Shown: positions 7,796-16,704, counted from the first letter of the stretch. The stretch is 64,000 nucleotides of DNA from Muricoccus nepalensis (GCF_006438825.1 NZ_RCZP01000020.1:1166-65165), one strand, 5' to 3'. The notes: a model not told the origin generated them from the sequence alone. Program-made: numbers and translations.

Positions 7796-9172
7796 CTACT
7801 CTCGCTCCGCTGCCGCAAGCCGCTCCACCTCGCGAACATAGCCATCGGCGTCGAACTTCTTCAGGCTCGCCTCGCTCATGGAGCGCACGTTCCCGAAGAC
7901 CTGTTGGGGTCCCCAGGGCCGGTCGTGCAGGCCGAAGAGCCAGGCCACGTTGGTGAAGGAGTTGGCGTCGCGGCCGTCGATGAAGTAGCGGTTGTTCAGC
8001 CGCAGCGCCGTCTCCCAGGCCTCCTCGGGCGAGGCCGACCACTGCACGATCTTCTTGCCCCAGTACATCCGCATGTGGTTGTGCATGTAGCCGGTCTCGC
8101 GCATCTCCATCATCGCCGCGTTCCAGTATCGGTTATGGGTCAGACCCATCTCGAGTTGCTCGGGCGTGTACAGATGCGGTCGTGGGTCGCCCCGGTGCGC
8201 GTCGAGCGTCTTGCGGGCCCAGCCGGGCACGCACGTGTAGTCGTCGTAGCGCGGCTCGTAGTGGATGTGGTTGATGGCGAGCTCGCGCCGGATCACGACC
8301 TCCTCGATATAGGCAGCCTTGTCTTCAGGATCCCCAGTGTTCGCCGCTTGCACGGCAAGCGCGATCGCCACGGGTGAGATCTGGCCGAAGTGCAGGTAGG
8401 GGCTCATGTGCGAGGCGGCGCCGGCATCGGGCCTTCCCCGCACCGTCGCGTAGCCGGCAAAGGGGGCACCAAGATAGTGCCGCAGCCGCGCCTCTGCCAC
8501 GGACGTGCCGCCCTTGAAGCGCCGCACCGGTCGGACGCTCTGGTCAGCCTTCAGGCTGGCGACCAGCCGCGGCACATCCTCCAGGCCAAGGGTGCTTTCG
8601 TGGCGCAGGTCCGTGGCCGGACGCAGGACCCGCCGCTCCTCGAGCGGCATCAGGTAGTCCGGCAGCAGCCGGTTGAGCTTGGGCCGGAGCGTCCGCGCGG
8701 CGATCTCGTGCTTGGGGGAGGCGGTCTCGACCGGCACGACCACGTCCCCCTCGACCTGCACCACCCGGCAGGGCGCGCGCGCCGCGAAGTTCGCGTAGAA
8801 CCCGACGGCCGGCTTGAGGTAGGTCCGGTCGCAGACGACGAGGGCGGCATCGGCGGCGTAGAGCAGCGCCGTCTCCACGGGTGGTTCCCGACGGGCGACA
8901 AAGGCGATGCCGCGCTTTTCCAGCGCTGGCCCCACCTCAGCCACACCTTCCAACAGAAAGCTCCAGTGCCGGGCGTTCACCTCTGGGAAGCCCTCGGCGA
9001 TGCCGTAGCAGACCAGGAGGGGCAGATTGCGTGCGTTTGCCTCGTCCACGGCGTGCTCGAGGGCCGGGTTGAAGACGGCGCGCTGCGACAGGCCCATCCA
9101 GTAGAGAACGTAGGAGGCCCGCGCGTTCTCCGGCGCCTCGTTGAGAGGACGGATGCGGGTCGGCTGGATCAT
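7796..9172 (-). CDS. phr: Class II cyclobutane pyrimidine dimer photolyase
   Basis: 458 residues, ATG start. The N-terminal alpha/beta domain begins ASYVLYWMGLSQRAVFNPAL, typical of class II photolyases. The FAD-binding helical domain contains ASHMSPYLHFGQISPVA, then GLTHNRYWNAAMMEMRETGY, the class II hallmark MHNHMRMYWGKKIVQW, and the C-terminal NNRYFIDGRDANSF and FGLHDRPWG. Class II enzymes repair cyclobutane dimers with FADH- and blue light; the Trp residues of the electron-transfer chain are present in the C-terminal half. Length matches the family (about 450-480). It stands alone in its orientation, flanked by recombinase modules, which suggests acquisition as plasmid cargo conferring UV tolerance. 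Confidence 0.93.
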   Translation of the reverse strand: MIQPTRIRPLNEAPENARASYVLYWMGLSQRAVFNPALEHAVDEANARNLPLLVCYGIAEGFPEVNARHWSFLLEGVAEVGPALEKRGIAFVARREPPVETALLYAADAALVVCDRTYLKPAVGFYANFAARAPCRVVQVEGDVVVPVETASPKHEIAARTLRPKLNRLLPDYLMPLEERRVLRPATDLRHESTLGLEDVPRLVASLKADQSVRPVRRFKGGTSVAEARLRHYLGAPFAGYATVRGRPDAGAASHMSPYLHFGQISPVAIALAVQAANTGDPEDKAAYIEEVVIRRELAINHIHYEPRYDDYTCVPGWARKTLDAHRGDPRPHLYTPEQLEMGLTHNRYWNAAMMEMRETGYMHNHMRMYWGKKIVQWSASPEEAWETALRLNNRYFIDGRDANSFTNVAWLFGLHDRPWGPQQVFGNVRSMSEASLKKFDADGYVREVERLAAAERE

Positions 9173-9710
9173 GCGGACGCATGTGGTGCGTGAGCTTCAT
9201 TCTTCTAGGTAATCCGGCCTGTCTGCGAGGAAACAGGCTGACTTGTGCCCTTCACTACTCCCTTGGTTGGTAGCCGACCCTGTCGCATCCCGAATTCGTG
9301 AATTTGCTGCAGTGCACAAATGTTTATGCTGAGCCGTTACTAAGTTTCCGGCCCGAGTAGCCCTTCTCTCCGGCTAGGGCACAAGGAGACGACCGCTCCA
9401 GCGGCTTAGGGTCTCTGGGGTGCCACAAAGCGGGGATGCATGGCCCTCGACGGTTAGTTTTTCGGCAGCGCTGATAAGGCTGGTCGAGATCGTTGCGGTT
9501 GTCTAGAAGGCCGCTGACCCGGATCTGATGAGCTCCGGATAAGGCCGTCGACAGTGGAGGATCCATCCTTTCACAGGTCGACGGCTCTTTGCGTTCAGGA
9601 GCGCGGCACAACGGGAACGTGGCAAATGCCCCTGCCCCGCTCCTCAGGAACGCTGCTGGAGGATTATCGTGCGTGAATGATCTGAAAAGCCCGGTTTTGC
9701 TGAGGCTTTT
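9173..9710. other. Intergenic region without a convincing gene
   Basis: About 540 bp between the photolyase start and the decayed integrase. The open frames here are GC-driven and have no protein-like character. ATTATCGTGC at 9663-9672 matches the centre of the palindrome at 7476-7522 and lies just before the integrase relic, so this is probably the corresponding upstream site of that relic. Confidence 0.5.
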
Positions 9711-10709
9711 GTGCTTCCCGGGGGACCAGTACCGTCTCCCACGACGGGCCGCCCTATTCCGTCCGCTAATCGCTCTTTCCGGACGGAAGCGGGCGCCCCC
9801 TGCCCCGCGCTGGCCACCCGCGCCCGCGACGAGGACACCCGCCGCGCCGACGGCTCGGCCTGGGGCACCTCCCTCGGCGGCGAGCCCCTCGCCGGCAATC
9901 ACGAGACCCTCGCCATGGACGCCGTCCGCCTTGCCGACCGCGGCCTGGCGGTGGCCAGTCTCTGCGACCACCTCGCCGCCATTCAGGCGGCCCACCGCCT
10001 TGCGGGCGTGGCCCTGGACCTCCGCCACCCGTGTCTCGCCATGGTTCTCGAGGGCACCCGCCCGCGCGGGAAGGCCACCGCCGCCGGGCCCGATGTGCTC
10101 CGGCTGATGCTCGCCACCCGCCCCTCCCCTGCCACCCCACTCGGCGCCCGCGACCGGGCGCTGTTGTTGGTCGGCTTTGGCGCAGCGCTGCGCCGGAGCG
10201 AACTCGCGGGGCTCAGCCTTGGCGATGTCACGCCCGTCCTCAGGCGCGGGCTGCGGGTGCTCGTGCGCCGCTCGAAGACCGACCTGCGCGGCGCCGGCTA
10301 GGAGGTCGCCGTCTGGGCCAACCCAGGCTAGCCGGGCTTCTGCCCGCTCGCCGCCCTTGAGGCCTGGCTCGTCTTCCGGCGGAAGGGACCGGACATCACG
10401 GGCGGAGCTTCGGACGGGGAGAGGCTGCTCTTCGTCGGCATGAGCAACGCCGGGGGGCTCACCGGCCAGGAACTGTCGGGCGGTGGCGCGGCTGGTCAAG
10501 GGCGCGGCCGAGGCGACGGGGCTGGAGGGGTGGGAGCGCTTCTCGGGGCACTCGCTGCGCGCGGGGCTCGCCACCGCCGCTGGCTAGGCCGGCGCCGACC
10601 TCGCACAGGTCATGAGCCAAACCCGGCACCGCTCGCCGACGTGGCCCTCGGCTACCTCCGCCCCGCCGACCTATGGCGCAGCAACCCCACCAAGGGCATT
10701 TGGGGCTAA
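9711..10709 (+). pseudogene. Decayed tyrosine recombinase
   Basis: The frame from 9711 to 10301 reads as an integrase: core-binding segment GLAVASLCDHLAAIQAAHR, then ARDRALLLVGFGAALRRSELAGL with the first catalytic Arg, then RRSKTDLRGAG and a stop. Beyond that the reading continues in pieces: FCPLAALEAWLVFRRKG after two TAG codons, a frameshift near 10490, then RFSGHSLRAGLATAAG (His-Arg motif), another stop near 10585, and MSQTRHRSPT (second His). All the integrase parts are in order but broken by at least three stops and a frameshift, so the gene is dead. It is a different lineage from the intact recombinase at 6.3 kb. Confidence 0.85.
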
Positions 10710-10811
10710 GCGGATCCAACGCGGGTCTGATCATCGCCACAGCGGATCGCGATAGTCTGGAACTCGGCTTCCAGCGCAGATCGATTCGCCCACAGAGGCC
10801 GCGCTGCCCCC

Positions 10812-10936
10812 TTGGACTCTGGTGGCTTGGGCTTGGATTCTAGTGGCGGAATAGGGCCTTATCCCCTGGACTCTGGTGGCCACTCTAATAACTAAGTCTA
10901 ATATCTCTTCGAATAGCCCGCGCCACTAGAGTCCAA
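10812..10936. repeat. Iterons upstream of repA (candidate oriV)
   Basis: Four copies of a 15-bp iteron with consensus TTGGACTCTGGTGGC lie just before repA: 10812-10826 (exact), 10833-10847 (TTGGATTCTAGTGGC), 10866-10880 (CTGGACTCTGGTGGC) and an inverted copy at 10922-10936 (GCCACTAGAGTCCAA). Between the third and fourth is an AT-rich stretch (ACTCTAATAACTAAGTCTAATATC) suited to strand opening. This arrangement is typical of iteron-controlled plasmid origins bound by the adjacent Rep protein. Confidence 0.8.
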
Positions 10937-10952
10937 CTTGACGCTGTGGGCG

Positions 10953-11870
10953 ATGGCCCGCCACTTTGGCGACATGGCTGAGATCCACCGCTTAATTCGA
11001 ACGCAAGGGGTGGAAGAAGCTCGCCGTCAGGCAGTCAACGCCCATGAGCGCGCCGTAGTCGAGGCCGCCTACCGAGTTCTGAGCGAAGAGACAGAGAGCA
11101 TCGGCTTCACCTACTCCGGCTTCGCGCTGACCTCGCTGCCGCACAAGGAGCAGGAAGAGGCCATCTGGCGCCGTGAGGGGCATAACCTCACGCTCATTCT
11201 GCAATCCGGCGCGGATCGCAAAGGCCAGCTCGTCGGCCTCCCTTATGGCTCCTATGCCCGCTTTATCCTCCTTTTCCTGCAATCGGAGGCAGTCAAGACG
11301 GGCAGCCGCGAGATCGAGCTGGGCCGCTCAATGCAGGTCTGGCTTGGGCGGATGGGCCTCTCGATCGGCGGCAACAGCTACCGCTTGGTAAAAGAGCAAG
11401 CCAAGCGCATTTCGGTTTGCCGACTAACCTTTTTTGCCGGGACTGGCGATGCGGAGCTGCTGCGGAACGGCGGCTTCGTGGAGGGGGCGATTACTCTGCA
11501 TGGCAGTGGGGAGCAGCCCCAACTCTGGCAGGACCGTGTGATGCTGGATGAGGCGTTCTATCGGGCCTTGAGAGAGCATCCGGTACCGGTGAGCGAGGGG
11601 GCGCTGCAGGCTATCGGCCCGCGCTCAATGACGCTCGACGTTTATATCTGGCTGGCCTATCGGCTGCACGCTCTGAAGCGCGACCAAGAAGTAAGTTGGT
11701 CGGCGCTCTACGGACAGTTCGGCGCGGGCTTCAAGCGCCTAAGGGCCTTCCGTGCGCAGTTTCTGGACAGCCTCCAGCTGGCGCTGGCCGCTTATCCCGA
11801 GGCGCGGGTGTCCCTGGCCGAGAACGGTATCACCCTGCATCCCTCACGCCCAGCTATTGCGAAGCGCTAG
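10953..11870 (+). CDS. repA: Plasmid replication initiator RepA
   Basis: About 305 residues. It resembles the plasmid-encoded RepA family of proteobacteria: LPYGSYARFILLFLQSEAVKTGSREIELGRSM is the most conserved region (here in its usual place around residue 95-125), followed by WLGRMGLSIGGNSYRLVKEQAKRI and, further on, SMTLDVYIWLAYRLHAL. The protein would bind the iterons on both sides of the gene and open the origin. I chose ATG at 10953; a TTG at 10938 or ATG at 10974 are alternatives and none has a strong ribosome-binding site. The inverted iteron ends 16 bp before this start, so autoregulation by RepA binding is likely. Confidence 0.88.
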   Translation: MARHFGDMAEIHRLIRTQGVEEARRQAVNAHERAVVEAAYRVLSEETESIGFTYSGFALTSLPHKEQEEAIWRREGHNLTLILQSGADRKGQLVGLPYGSYARFILLFLQSEAVKTGSREIELGRSMQVWLGRMGLSIGGNSYRLVKEQAKRISVCRLTFFAGTGDAELLRNGGFVEGAITLHGSGEQPQLWQDRVMLDEAFYRALREHPVPVSEGALQAIGPRSMTLDVYIWLAYRLHALKRDQEVSWSALYGQFGAGFKRLRAFRAQFLDSLQLALAAYPEARVSLAENGITLHPSRPAIAKR

Positions 11871-11871
11871 C

Positions 11872-11982
11872 GCCAGTAGAGTCCAACCAAGCTCCGTTGC
11901 GGCCGTCGCTCGTGGAAGTGGCCGTTTCGATGATTACGGCTTAGCAAGGCTTCAGCGACTTGCGGAGTTGGACTCTGGTGGC
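11872..11982. repeat. Iterons downstream of repA
   Basis: Two further iterons follow the repA stop: an inverted copy at 11872-11886 (GCCAGTAGAGTCCAA) and an exact direct copy at 11968-11982 (TTGGACTCTGGTGGC). They match the upstream set, so repA is bracketed by iterons. They could be part of the origin or serve copy-number control by handcuffing. Confidence 0.78.
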
Positions 11983-12163
11983 GCTCCGCCCGTGCGGGAG
12001 CCTCTCGCTTGAGGGGTAATTTCCGAGTCTACCTGTGCCGCCAGCCTTTGGCTTCGGGCGGAGCTTTGCAGGTAGGGAGATGGTCCGAGCTTATGGATCA
12101 CCTGCTAGCAAGAGAATGAGCAGGGCGCTCCGCCCTGCCCTTCTGCACTGCTCAATGTGACGC

Positions 12164-12731
12164 GTGATGCGTGATGCACCATTCATTCACCACGCATCGG
12201 GGGTGCATCTAGGGTTTTTGCTGGGAGCTTCCATTGTGCCTCAAGCGTCGTTATTAACATGGAAGCGATCGCCCAATGGCGCGACTAGAGCACCGGGGTG
12301 CTGCTCCGGGGATCGTCTGGGTCAGAGTTAGCTCTTCAGCGGGGCACCTAGCAGCCGAACTTTCCAGCCCACCCGGGCCGTCATTACCGCTTCAGGGCCT
12401 CTGGCCAGCAGATGGATCACCAAGTTGGTCTCGATGCGTGATGCACGCATCTACCAACGCGCACGCACACCCTTATAGTCGCCTTGATGCGTCATTGTGA
12501 TGCGTGATGCGTGACGCACACCAAAACCTTGAATTTGCTGGTTGCACCTCAGAACATTGGCGCGATGCGTGCCCCGTTAGCCACGATGCGTGTTGCATTC
12601 ATCGTGATGCACCCATCACCTCCTGACAGAGACGGACTTGGTCGGGCAAGGTGCCGCTGAAGAAACGGTGGTGCGGGGGCACGGCCGACCTACAACGTAA
12701 AGCGTGCAGAACGATGCGTGATGCACGCATC
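12164..12731. repeat. Centromere-like repeat cluster upstream of parA (candidate parS)
   Basis: The near-palindrome GATGCGTGATGCACGCATC (arms GATGCGTG and CACGCATC, 3-nt centre) occurs exactly at 12433-12451 and 12713-12731. Partial copies lie at 12166-12179, 12191-12198, 12486-12493, 12499-12518, 12564-12571 and around 12584-12610. The last exact copy ends 27 bp before the parA ATG, so it probably also works as the operator for parA autoregulation. No gene is convincing in 11983-12758; the region is occupied by this array. Confidence 0.85.
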
Positions 12732-12758
12732 GCGCTCGGTCAGGGGAAGAGGGGATCA

Positions 12759-13403
12759 ATGCGTAGAATCGTTCTCGTTCAGCAGAAGGGCGGAGCTGCC
12801 AAGACGACGCTATGCGTCCACTTAGCGGTAGCCGCTGAGCAGGCCGGTTTTAAGACGGCCATCATCGATACTGACCCGCAGGGCAGCGCCTCGGCGGTCT
12901 GGGGTGCAGCGCGTGGTGACGTGGCCCCGCCGGTAGCGGCGGTGATCGCGGCCGAGCTGCGTGAAGCGCTGGAGGCGGCGGAGGCGGAAGGCTATCAGGT
13001 CGTCTTCATCGACACCGCGCCACATACGGCTCCGGCGATCGAGGTAGTGGCCCGCACCGTGGATCTGGCCATCGTGCCAGTGCAGCCTTCCATCTTGGAT
13101 GTGGCGGCCACCCAGCGGACAGTTGACCTGCTGAAGGCTAATAAAGTGCCTGCGGTCGCTGTCATGACCCGGGCTCCGTCCCGGCGAGACGAGGAGACCA
13201 ACGAGACTGAGAAGGCGATGGCGGCGCTCGGCCTGCCGATGCTCTTCAGTTGGATGGGTGAACGGAAGGTCTACCGCCGAGCGCTGACCCAGGGGCAGGC
13301 CGTGGCCGAGTTCGATCCGAGCAGCAAGGCAGCCAAGGAAATTAAGCAGATCTGGAAAGAAATCGAGAAGCTGGGCACGAGCAAGGTGAAGGCCGCAGCA
13401 TGA
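12759..13403 (+). CDS. parA: ParA-type partition ATPase
   Basis: 214 residues from ATG 12759, preceded by GAGGGG; a longer frame to 12651 runs through the centromere repeats and is unlikely to be translated. The deviant Walker A motif is QQKGGAAKTTL with the signature Lys, and further motifs are IIDTDPQGSAS and FIDTAPH. The size and lack of an N-terminal DNA-binding domain mark it as a small (type Ib-like) ParA. It should move plasmid copies by ATP-dependent nucleoid binding, together with the coupled small protein and the flanking repeats. It overlaps the next gene by 4 bp (ATGA). Confidence 0.93.
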   Translation: MRRIVLVQQKGGAAKTTLCVHLAVAAEQAGFKTAIIDTDPQGSASAVWGAARGDVAPPVAAVIAAELREALEAAEAEGYQVVFIDTAPHTAPAIEVVARTVDLAIVPVQPSILDVAATQRTVDLLKANKVPAVAVMTRAPSRRDEETNETEKAMAALGLPMLFSWMGERKVYRRALTQGQAVAEFDPSSKAAKEIKQIWKEIEKLGTSKVKAAA

Positions 13404-13771
13404 GCACCGCTCCGAAGAAAGGCTTTTCGGATTTTATTAGACGCGATGCACCAGCCGCTTCAGGTGCCCCATTAGCGCCCGTTCCGATGCTACGGGAAGT
13501 TCCCCCGGCGCCACCGCTGGAACCCGAGGCCCAGACGCTTGCCGCCGATCCCGCGCCTACCGCAGTTCCGGAGCGGGTCCGACAGGTCACCTCAACCGGA
13601 CGAGTGCGGACCCATAGCGCGAGCCGGCAACTGCCTGGCGTAACGCTGAGGCTTTCCGAGGGGCGGTGGGAGCGGCTGAAGATGCTTTCCATTCAGGAGC
13701 GCCGCCCGATCCAGGACATTCTGGGAGACGCCATGGAAGCGTACATGAAGGGCAGGGGTCTGCCGTGGTGA
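13400..13771 (+). CDS. Small partition partner protein (ParB/ParG-like, RHH C-terminus)
   Basis: 123 residues, ATG start inside the parA stop. The N-terminal half (about residues 15-60) is Pro/Ala-rich and disordered. The C-terminal ~45 residues (PGVTLRLSEGRWERLKMLS, then RPIQDILGDAMEAYMKG) fit a ribbon-helix-helix fold. That architecture, a flexible tail plus RHH, is the centromere-binding partner of small ParA proteins (ParG/Omega-like), so it probably binds the GATGCGTG/CACGCATC repeats. Family assignment is by architecture and position rather than clear sequence identity. Confidence 0.75.
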   Translation: MSTAPKKGFSDFIRRDAPAASGAPLAPVPMLREVPPAPPLEPEAQTLAADPAPTAVPERVRQVTSTGRVRTHSASRQLPGVTLRLSEGRWERLKMLSIQERRPIQDILGDAMEAYMKGRGLPW

Positions 13772-13801
13772 GTGCCACATACATCGAGATGTGTGATTTG
13801 T

Positions 13802-13820
13802 GATGCGTGATGCACGCATC
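13802..13820. repeat. Centromere-like 19-mer downstream of the partition operon
   Basis: An exact copy of GATGCGTGATGCACGCATC lies 30 bp after the parB-like stop. With the upstream array it brackets the parA operon. Confidence 0.8.
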
Positions 13821-14232
13821 ATGATGAAGGGTTAACGTGCTGGAATTACTGTCGTTGCGGACGGTATGAGCGGCGCTATCAATCCCCATGGCAGTTGCCT
13901 TTCCGGGCCTTGTTGCCTTTAAAGAGGACCTGCAGCCTCGACCGGCTTAGGGTGACCGCCGGGAATTTCTCCGCAGCTTGATGGAATCGAAATTCAGGAC
14001 CACCACGTCAATAATTCGGTTTGATAACGCGTATTGTCGGGCCCAAGGGGAGGGGGCGGTTACCACAGGGGGCGGGCTCCGGGCACACTCGGGGGGCGCG
14101 GAACGGCGGCAGAGGGGTCGCTCCTCCCTGCAGGCTGAGCAGGACAGGACGGTAGGGACTCTGGTGGGGACAGCGTCGAGATCGTCCGCAAACACATAGC
14201 TTTTCTTGCCTCTGCCGGCGAGGAGCGCAGCG

Positions 14233-14491
14233 TGACGGAGCGCCCCGATCGAGCCCGCCGGCCGTCCCCTCGGCGGTGGTGCGGCTGGCGGCAGGCGCGG
14301 TCCCAGCGGAAGCGCTGGCGGTGCTGGCAGGCCCGGTGGGCGAGGCGGTAGCACGCGCCGCGGGCTATGCCGGGCGGGCGCTGTCGGAGAATACAAGGCG
14401 CGTTTACGCGTCGGACTGGTGCTCAGCTGACTGGCAGGAACGGCGAATCACGCTGCGCCTTGCGGCGAGAAAAACGGTTGCTGGCGTCTAG
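14233..14491 (+). pseudogene. Truncated relic of the tyrosine recombinase N-terminus
   Basis: The stretch from about 14029 to 14420 is homologous to the upstream region and first ~90 codons of the recombinase at 6.3-7.3 kb, in the opposite orientation. It keeps the GTGACGGAGCG start context at 14233, loses frame within 15 codons, and resumes as VRLAAGAVPAEALAVLAG and RALSENTRRVYASDW before joining unrelated sequence. Everything after the core-binding domain is missing. A diverged piece of the 7.5-kb palindrome (ATTGTCGGGCCCAAGGGG) is kept at 14031. It is a remnant that borders the defence island on the left. Confidence 0.8.
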
Positions 14492-15249
14492 GGGGGGACC
14501 TTAGGCGAAGGCGTATCGAGCGTGGCGGCGTACGCGGACCAATCAATGGCGGGGACGCTCCCCAACGATTGCAGCTTGGCCAAGAGGCGAAAGAGGAACG
14601 ATATCAACGCCCCCTTGGCGGAAACGATGCGGAGTTCCTCGTCAAACCGGTCAAACGCGCCGTGTTCCAACGCGCACCCGCAGTCTAAACGAGCTTCCGA
14701 ATCCACGGGAAGGTTCTTCAAGAACGCTTCTCCTAAACCGTCGGCCCAGCTCGACCTCGACGCGAGGATCCCGGCGACAATTGGAAATGGCACCTTGGGT
14801 TTGAACGTGCCGCCCGCGTGCGAGATGGAGACCGACGTCCGTCGAAGCTTTCGCACGGATGCCGCCTTGTCCCCCGCGTATTCGAGGTAGTTCTTGTCGA
14901 TGTGTGGCTTGCTCTCGAACACGGCGTACACCGCCTCGGCGGGGATGTAGCGATGGTTTTGCTGGTCCAGGAGCGTCGGCGTGAAGTGTTTGTCGAACAC
15001 AACGACGTCAATCTGCTGGCTCCGACCGCCGCGGCTGTCGATGACGAAGCCGGTCGCGACCTCGTACCGCTTAGGCAGGTAAGAGCGAAAGACCGCGATC
15101 CAGTGGTCCTCCTTGACCGCGCCCTGGGTCGGGAAGTGCGCGATGGAATCGGACGCGAGCTGGAGCTTCATCTCCAGCTCCTTCTGCACGCCGATGAACG
15201 CACCCCGCATCCAAGCAGTGTCCGCCGCTGGGTCGTCGTCCTGGCTCAT
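14488..15249 (-). CDS. DUF6602 / PD-(D/E)XK nuclease-like protein, candidate CBASS effector
   Basis: 253 residues from ATG 15249, overlapping the ATPase stop by 4 bp. Residues 45-120 match the DUF6602 pattern: KEDHWIAVFRSYLPKRYEV, GFVIDSRGGRSQQIDVVVFD, IPAEAVYAVFESK. D81, then E112-x-K114 in strand-like context, fit the metal-binding triad of PD-(D/E)XK nucleases, so DNA cleavage is a reasonable guess. It is the last gene of the CD-NTase/HORMA/TRIP13 operon and takes the place where known type III CBASS systems encode the effector (often NucC). No membrane helix or known cyclic-oligonucleotide-binding domain is evident. Domain identity is fairly sure; the effector role is inferred from position. 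Confidence 0.8.
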   Translation of the reverse strand: MSQDDDPAADTAWMRGAFIGVQKELEMKLQLASDSIAHFPTQGAVKEDHWIAVFRSYLPKRYEVATGFVIDSRGGRSQQIDVVVFDKHFTPTLLDQQNHRYIPAEAVYAVFESKPHIDKNYLEYAGDKAASVRKLRRTSVSISHAGGTFKPKVPFPIVAGILASRSSWADGLGEAFLKNLPVDSEARLDCGCALEHGAFDRFDEELRIVSAKGALISFLFRLLAKLQSLGSVPAIDWSAYAATLDTPSPKVPP

Positions 15250-16184
15250 GGAGTCCCCTCCCTGAAAGGCGGCGTCGGGCGCATCGAACGCGCGATCTCG
15301 ACGGCTCGCGCTCCGTCCACAGGCCGGGAAGGGTAGGCGTCCAGGACTATGGCGGGGACGAGGCGTTGCGTGAGATCGGAGAAGGTGCACCCGTATTCCC
15401 GACCGCCCACGGAGCCGGTCGCGTCGGCCATCTCGTCCAGGCAGGCGGGGCTAAGGCCGAGGCCGGCGAGCCGGGACGAGAGGACACCGCGCCTCTGCTC
15501 GGCGCTGGGGCGCGCGAAGCTCAACACCTCCGCGGCACGGCGCCGAACCGCGGGATCGAGCGCCTCCAGCCTGTTCGTGCACATGACCACGGCCGCCGGC
15601 AGCTTGGCGTTCGCGAGCCGATCCACGCCCCGTATGAAGGCGTTGACCCCCGCGCGGTCCTCGTGGTGCATCTGCGCGGCCTCGCGCGACTGGGCGAGCG
15701 CGTCAGCCTCGTCGACAAGCAGGATCACCGCCCCGCGCGCCTTCCCCGCCGGGGACGCCAACCGCGCCGCCGCGCTCGCGGTCTGCTCAAACGCCGCGGA
15801 GAGGAGCTGGGTCATTTCACCGACCCGGCCTTGCCCTCGGCTTGCCAGGCTGAGGGGCAGAAGGGTCACCTCCAGACCCTCCTGTCGGGCGACCGCGTCG
15901 CCGACCGTCTCCGCGAGCTCCGTCTTCCCCGAGCCGACGTCGCCCGCGAGAATGACCAACGGCGGGCGGCGCAGGACGGCGTCGAGAGCGGACCCTGCGT
16001 CCGGGTGGTGGCGCTTGGCCCAGGCCACCAAGCCGCCGGGGTTGACCAGTAGCGCGAGAATCTTGGTCAGGCGTTCCTTTTGCTCGTCGAGGCCGACGAG
16101 CCGCGCCAGCCGTGCCTGTGGTTCGGGGTCCGGGTAGAGGATGCACCGCTCAAATAGGCCATCCGCGGAAGGTGCCCCAGTCAT
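15246..16184 (-). CDS. cap6: TRIP13/Pch2-like AAA+ ATPase of CBASS (Cap6-like)
   Basis: 312 residues from ATG 16184, which overlaps the HORMA stop (TGATG). Walker A is GDVGSGKT (residues 81-88), Walker B ILLVDEAD (about 154-161), sensor 1 is VVMCTNR, and RRRAAEVLSF supplies the arginine finger. Bacterial TRIP13-like ATPases remodel the HORMA protein and switch off the cyclase, so they act as negative regulators of CBASS. The operon context (CD-NTase, HORMA, ATPase) makes this role likely. A longer frame upstream of 16184 lies inside the HORMA gene and is not used. Confidence 0.88.
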   Translation of the reverse strand: MTGAPSADGLFERCILYPDPEPQARLARLVGLDEQKERLTKILALLVNPGGLVAWAKRHHPDAGSALDAVLRRPPLVILAGDVGSGKTELAETVGDAVARQEGLEVTLLPLSLASRGQGRVGEMTQLLSAAFEQTASAAARLASPAGKARGAVILLVDEADALAQSREAAQMHHEDRAGVNAFIRGVDRLANAKLPAAVVMCTNRLEALDPAVRRRAAEVLSFARPSAEQRRGVLSSRLAGLGLSPACLDEMADATGSVGGREYGCTFSDLTQRLVPAIVLDAYPSRPVDGARAVEIARSMRPTPPFREGTP

Positions 16185-16699
16185 CAAAACCCCCTGACGC
16201 TGGCGCGGCTCAGCGCGCGCCCTCCCGACGAGTAGGTGCGGTCGTCCACCAGATAACCGGTGACCCCAGGTTCGGACGCCCCGACGCGACGGAACGGCAT
16301 CCGGTCCTTGAAGGCGTCCCGCTCGTGCTGGGCAAGGGCGTCCCACTTCGCGCTGTAGGTCAGGTAGCTGTGAAAGCTGGCGCCCTGGATGTTGGCCCCC
16401 GGCCGAACCTTCCCGGGGTCGTCGTCCGCGGCGGCGCCACCTGCGAGGTCGCGAGCGCTGTAGCGCAGGGCGGGTTCAACCCAGTTCCCGTCGCGCCTGA
16501 AGCCAAACGTGAGGATGCCCAAGTAGCCCTCCCTGATCAGCTCAACGGCCTCCGCCTCGAACTCCGCAATCTTAATGTCCGATGGCTGGCCATAGAAGCG
16601 CTGCATCCTCTTCAGGTCGGTGGCCACCTTCGCGGCCATGTGCCGGGCGTGCGTGACGGTGAACGTCGCGGTCGCGGTGAGCGTGTAGCTGTGGGACAT
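16184..16699 (-). CDS. cap7: HORMA domain protein of CBASS (Cap7-like, HORMA-1)
   Basis: 171 residues from ATG 16699, 5 nt after the cyclase stop; GTG 16708 is the alternative. The start MSHSYTLTATATFTVTHAR and the segments KVATDLKRMQRFYGQPSD, GYLGILTFGFRRDGNWV and SFHSYLTYSAKWDAL are typical of the bacterial HORMA-1 family. The C-terminal safety-belt region (VTGYLVDDRTYSSGGRALSR) is present. In type III CBASS the HORMA protein senses infection-derived peptides, closes, and activates the CD-NTase; the neighbouring ATPase reverses this. Only one HORMA gene is present. Confidence 0.87.
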   Translation of the reverse strand: MSHSYTLTATATFTVTHARHMAAKVATDLKRMQRFYGQPSDIKIAEFEAEAVELIREGYLGILTFGFRRDGNWVEPALRYSARDLAGGAAADDDPGKVRPGANIQGASFHSYLTYSAKWDALAQHERDAFKDRMPFRRVGASEPGVTGYLVDDRTYSSGGRALSRASVRGF

Positions 16700-16704
16700 G
16701 GATC

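Noticed and set aside
9324-10574. 416-codon minus-strand frame
   Set aside because: It runs antisense through the integrase relic and has the compositional look of a GC-rich shadow; the sense strand gives clear integrase motifs.
12651-12758. 36-codon extension of parA
   Set aside because: It runs through the centromere repeats and lacks a good ribosome-binding site; ATG 12759 has GAGGGG before it and starts at the conserved ParA N-terminus.
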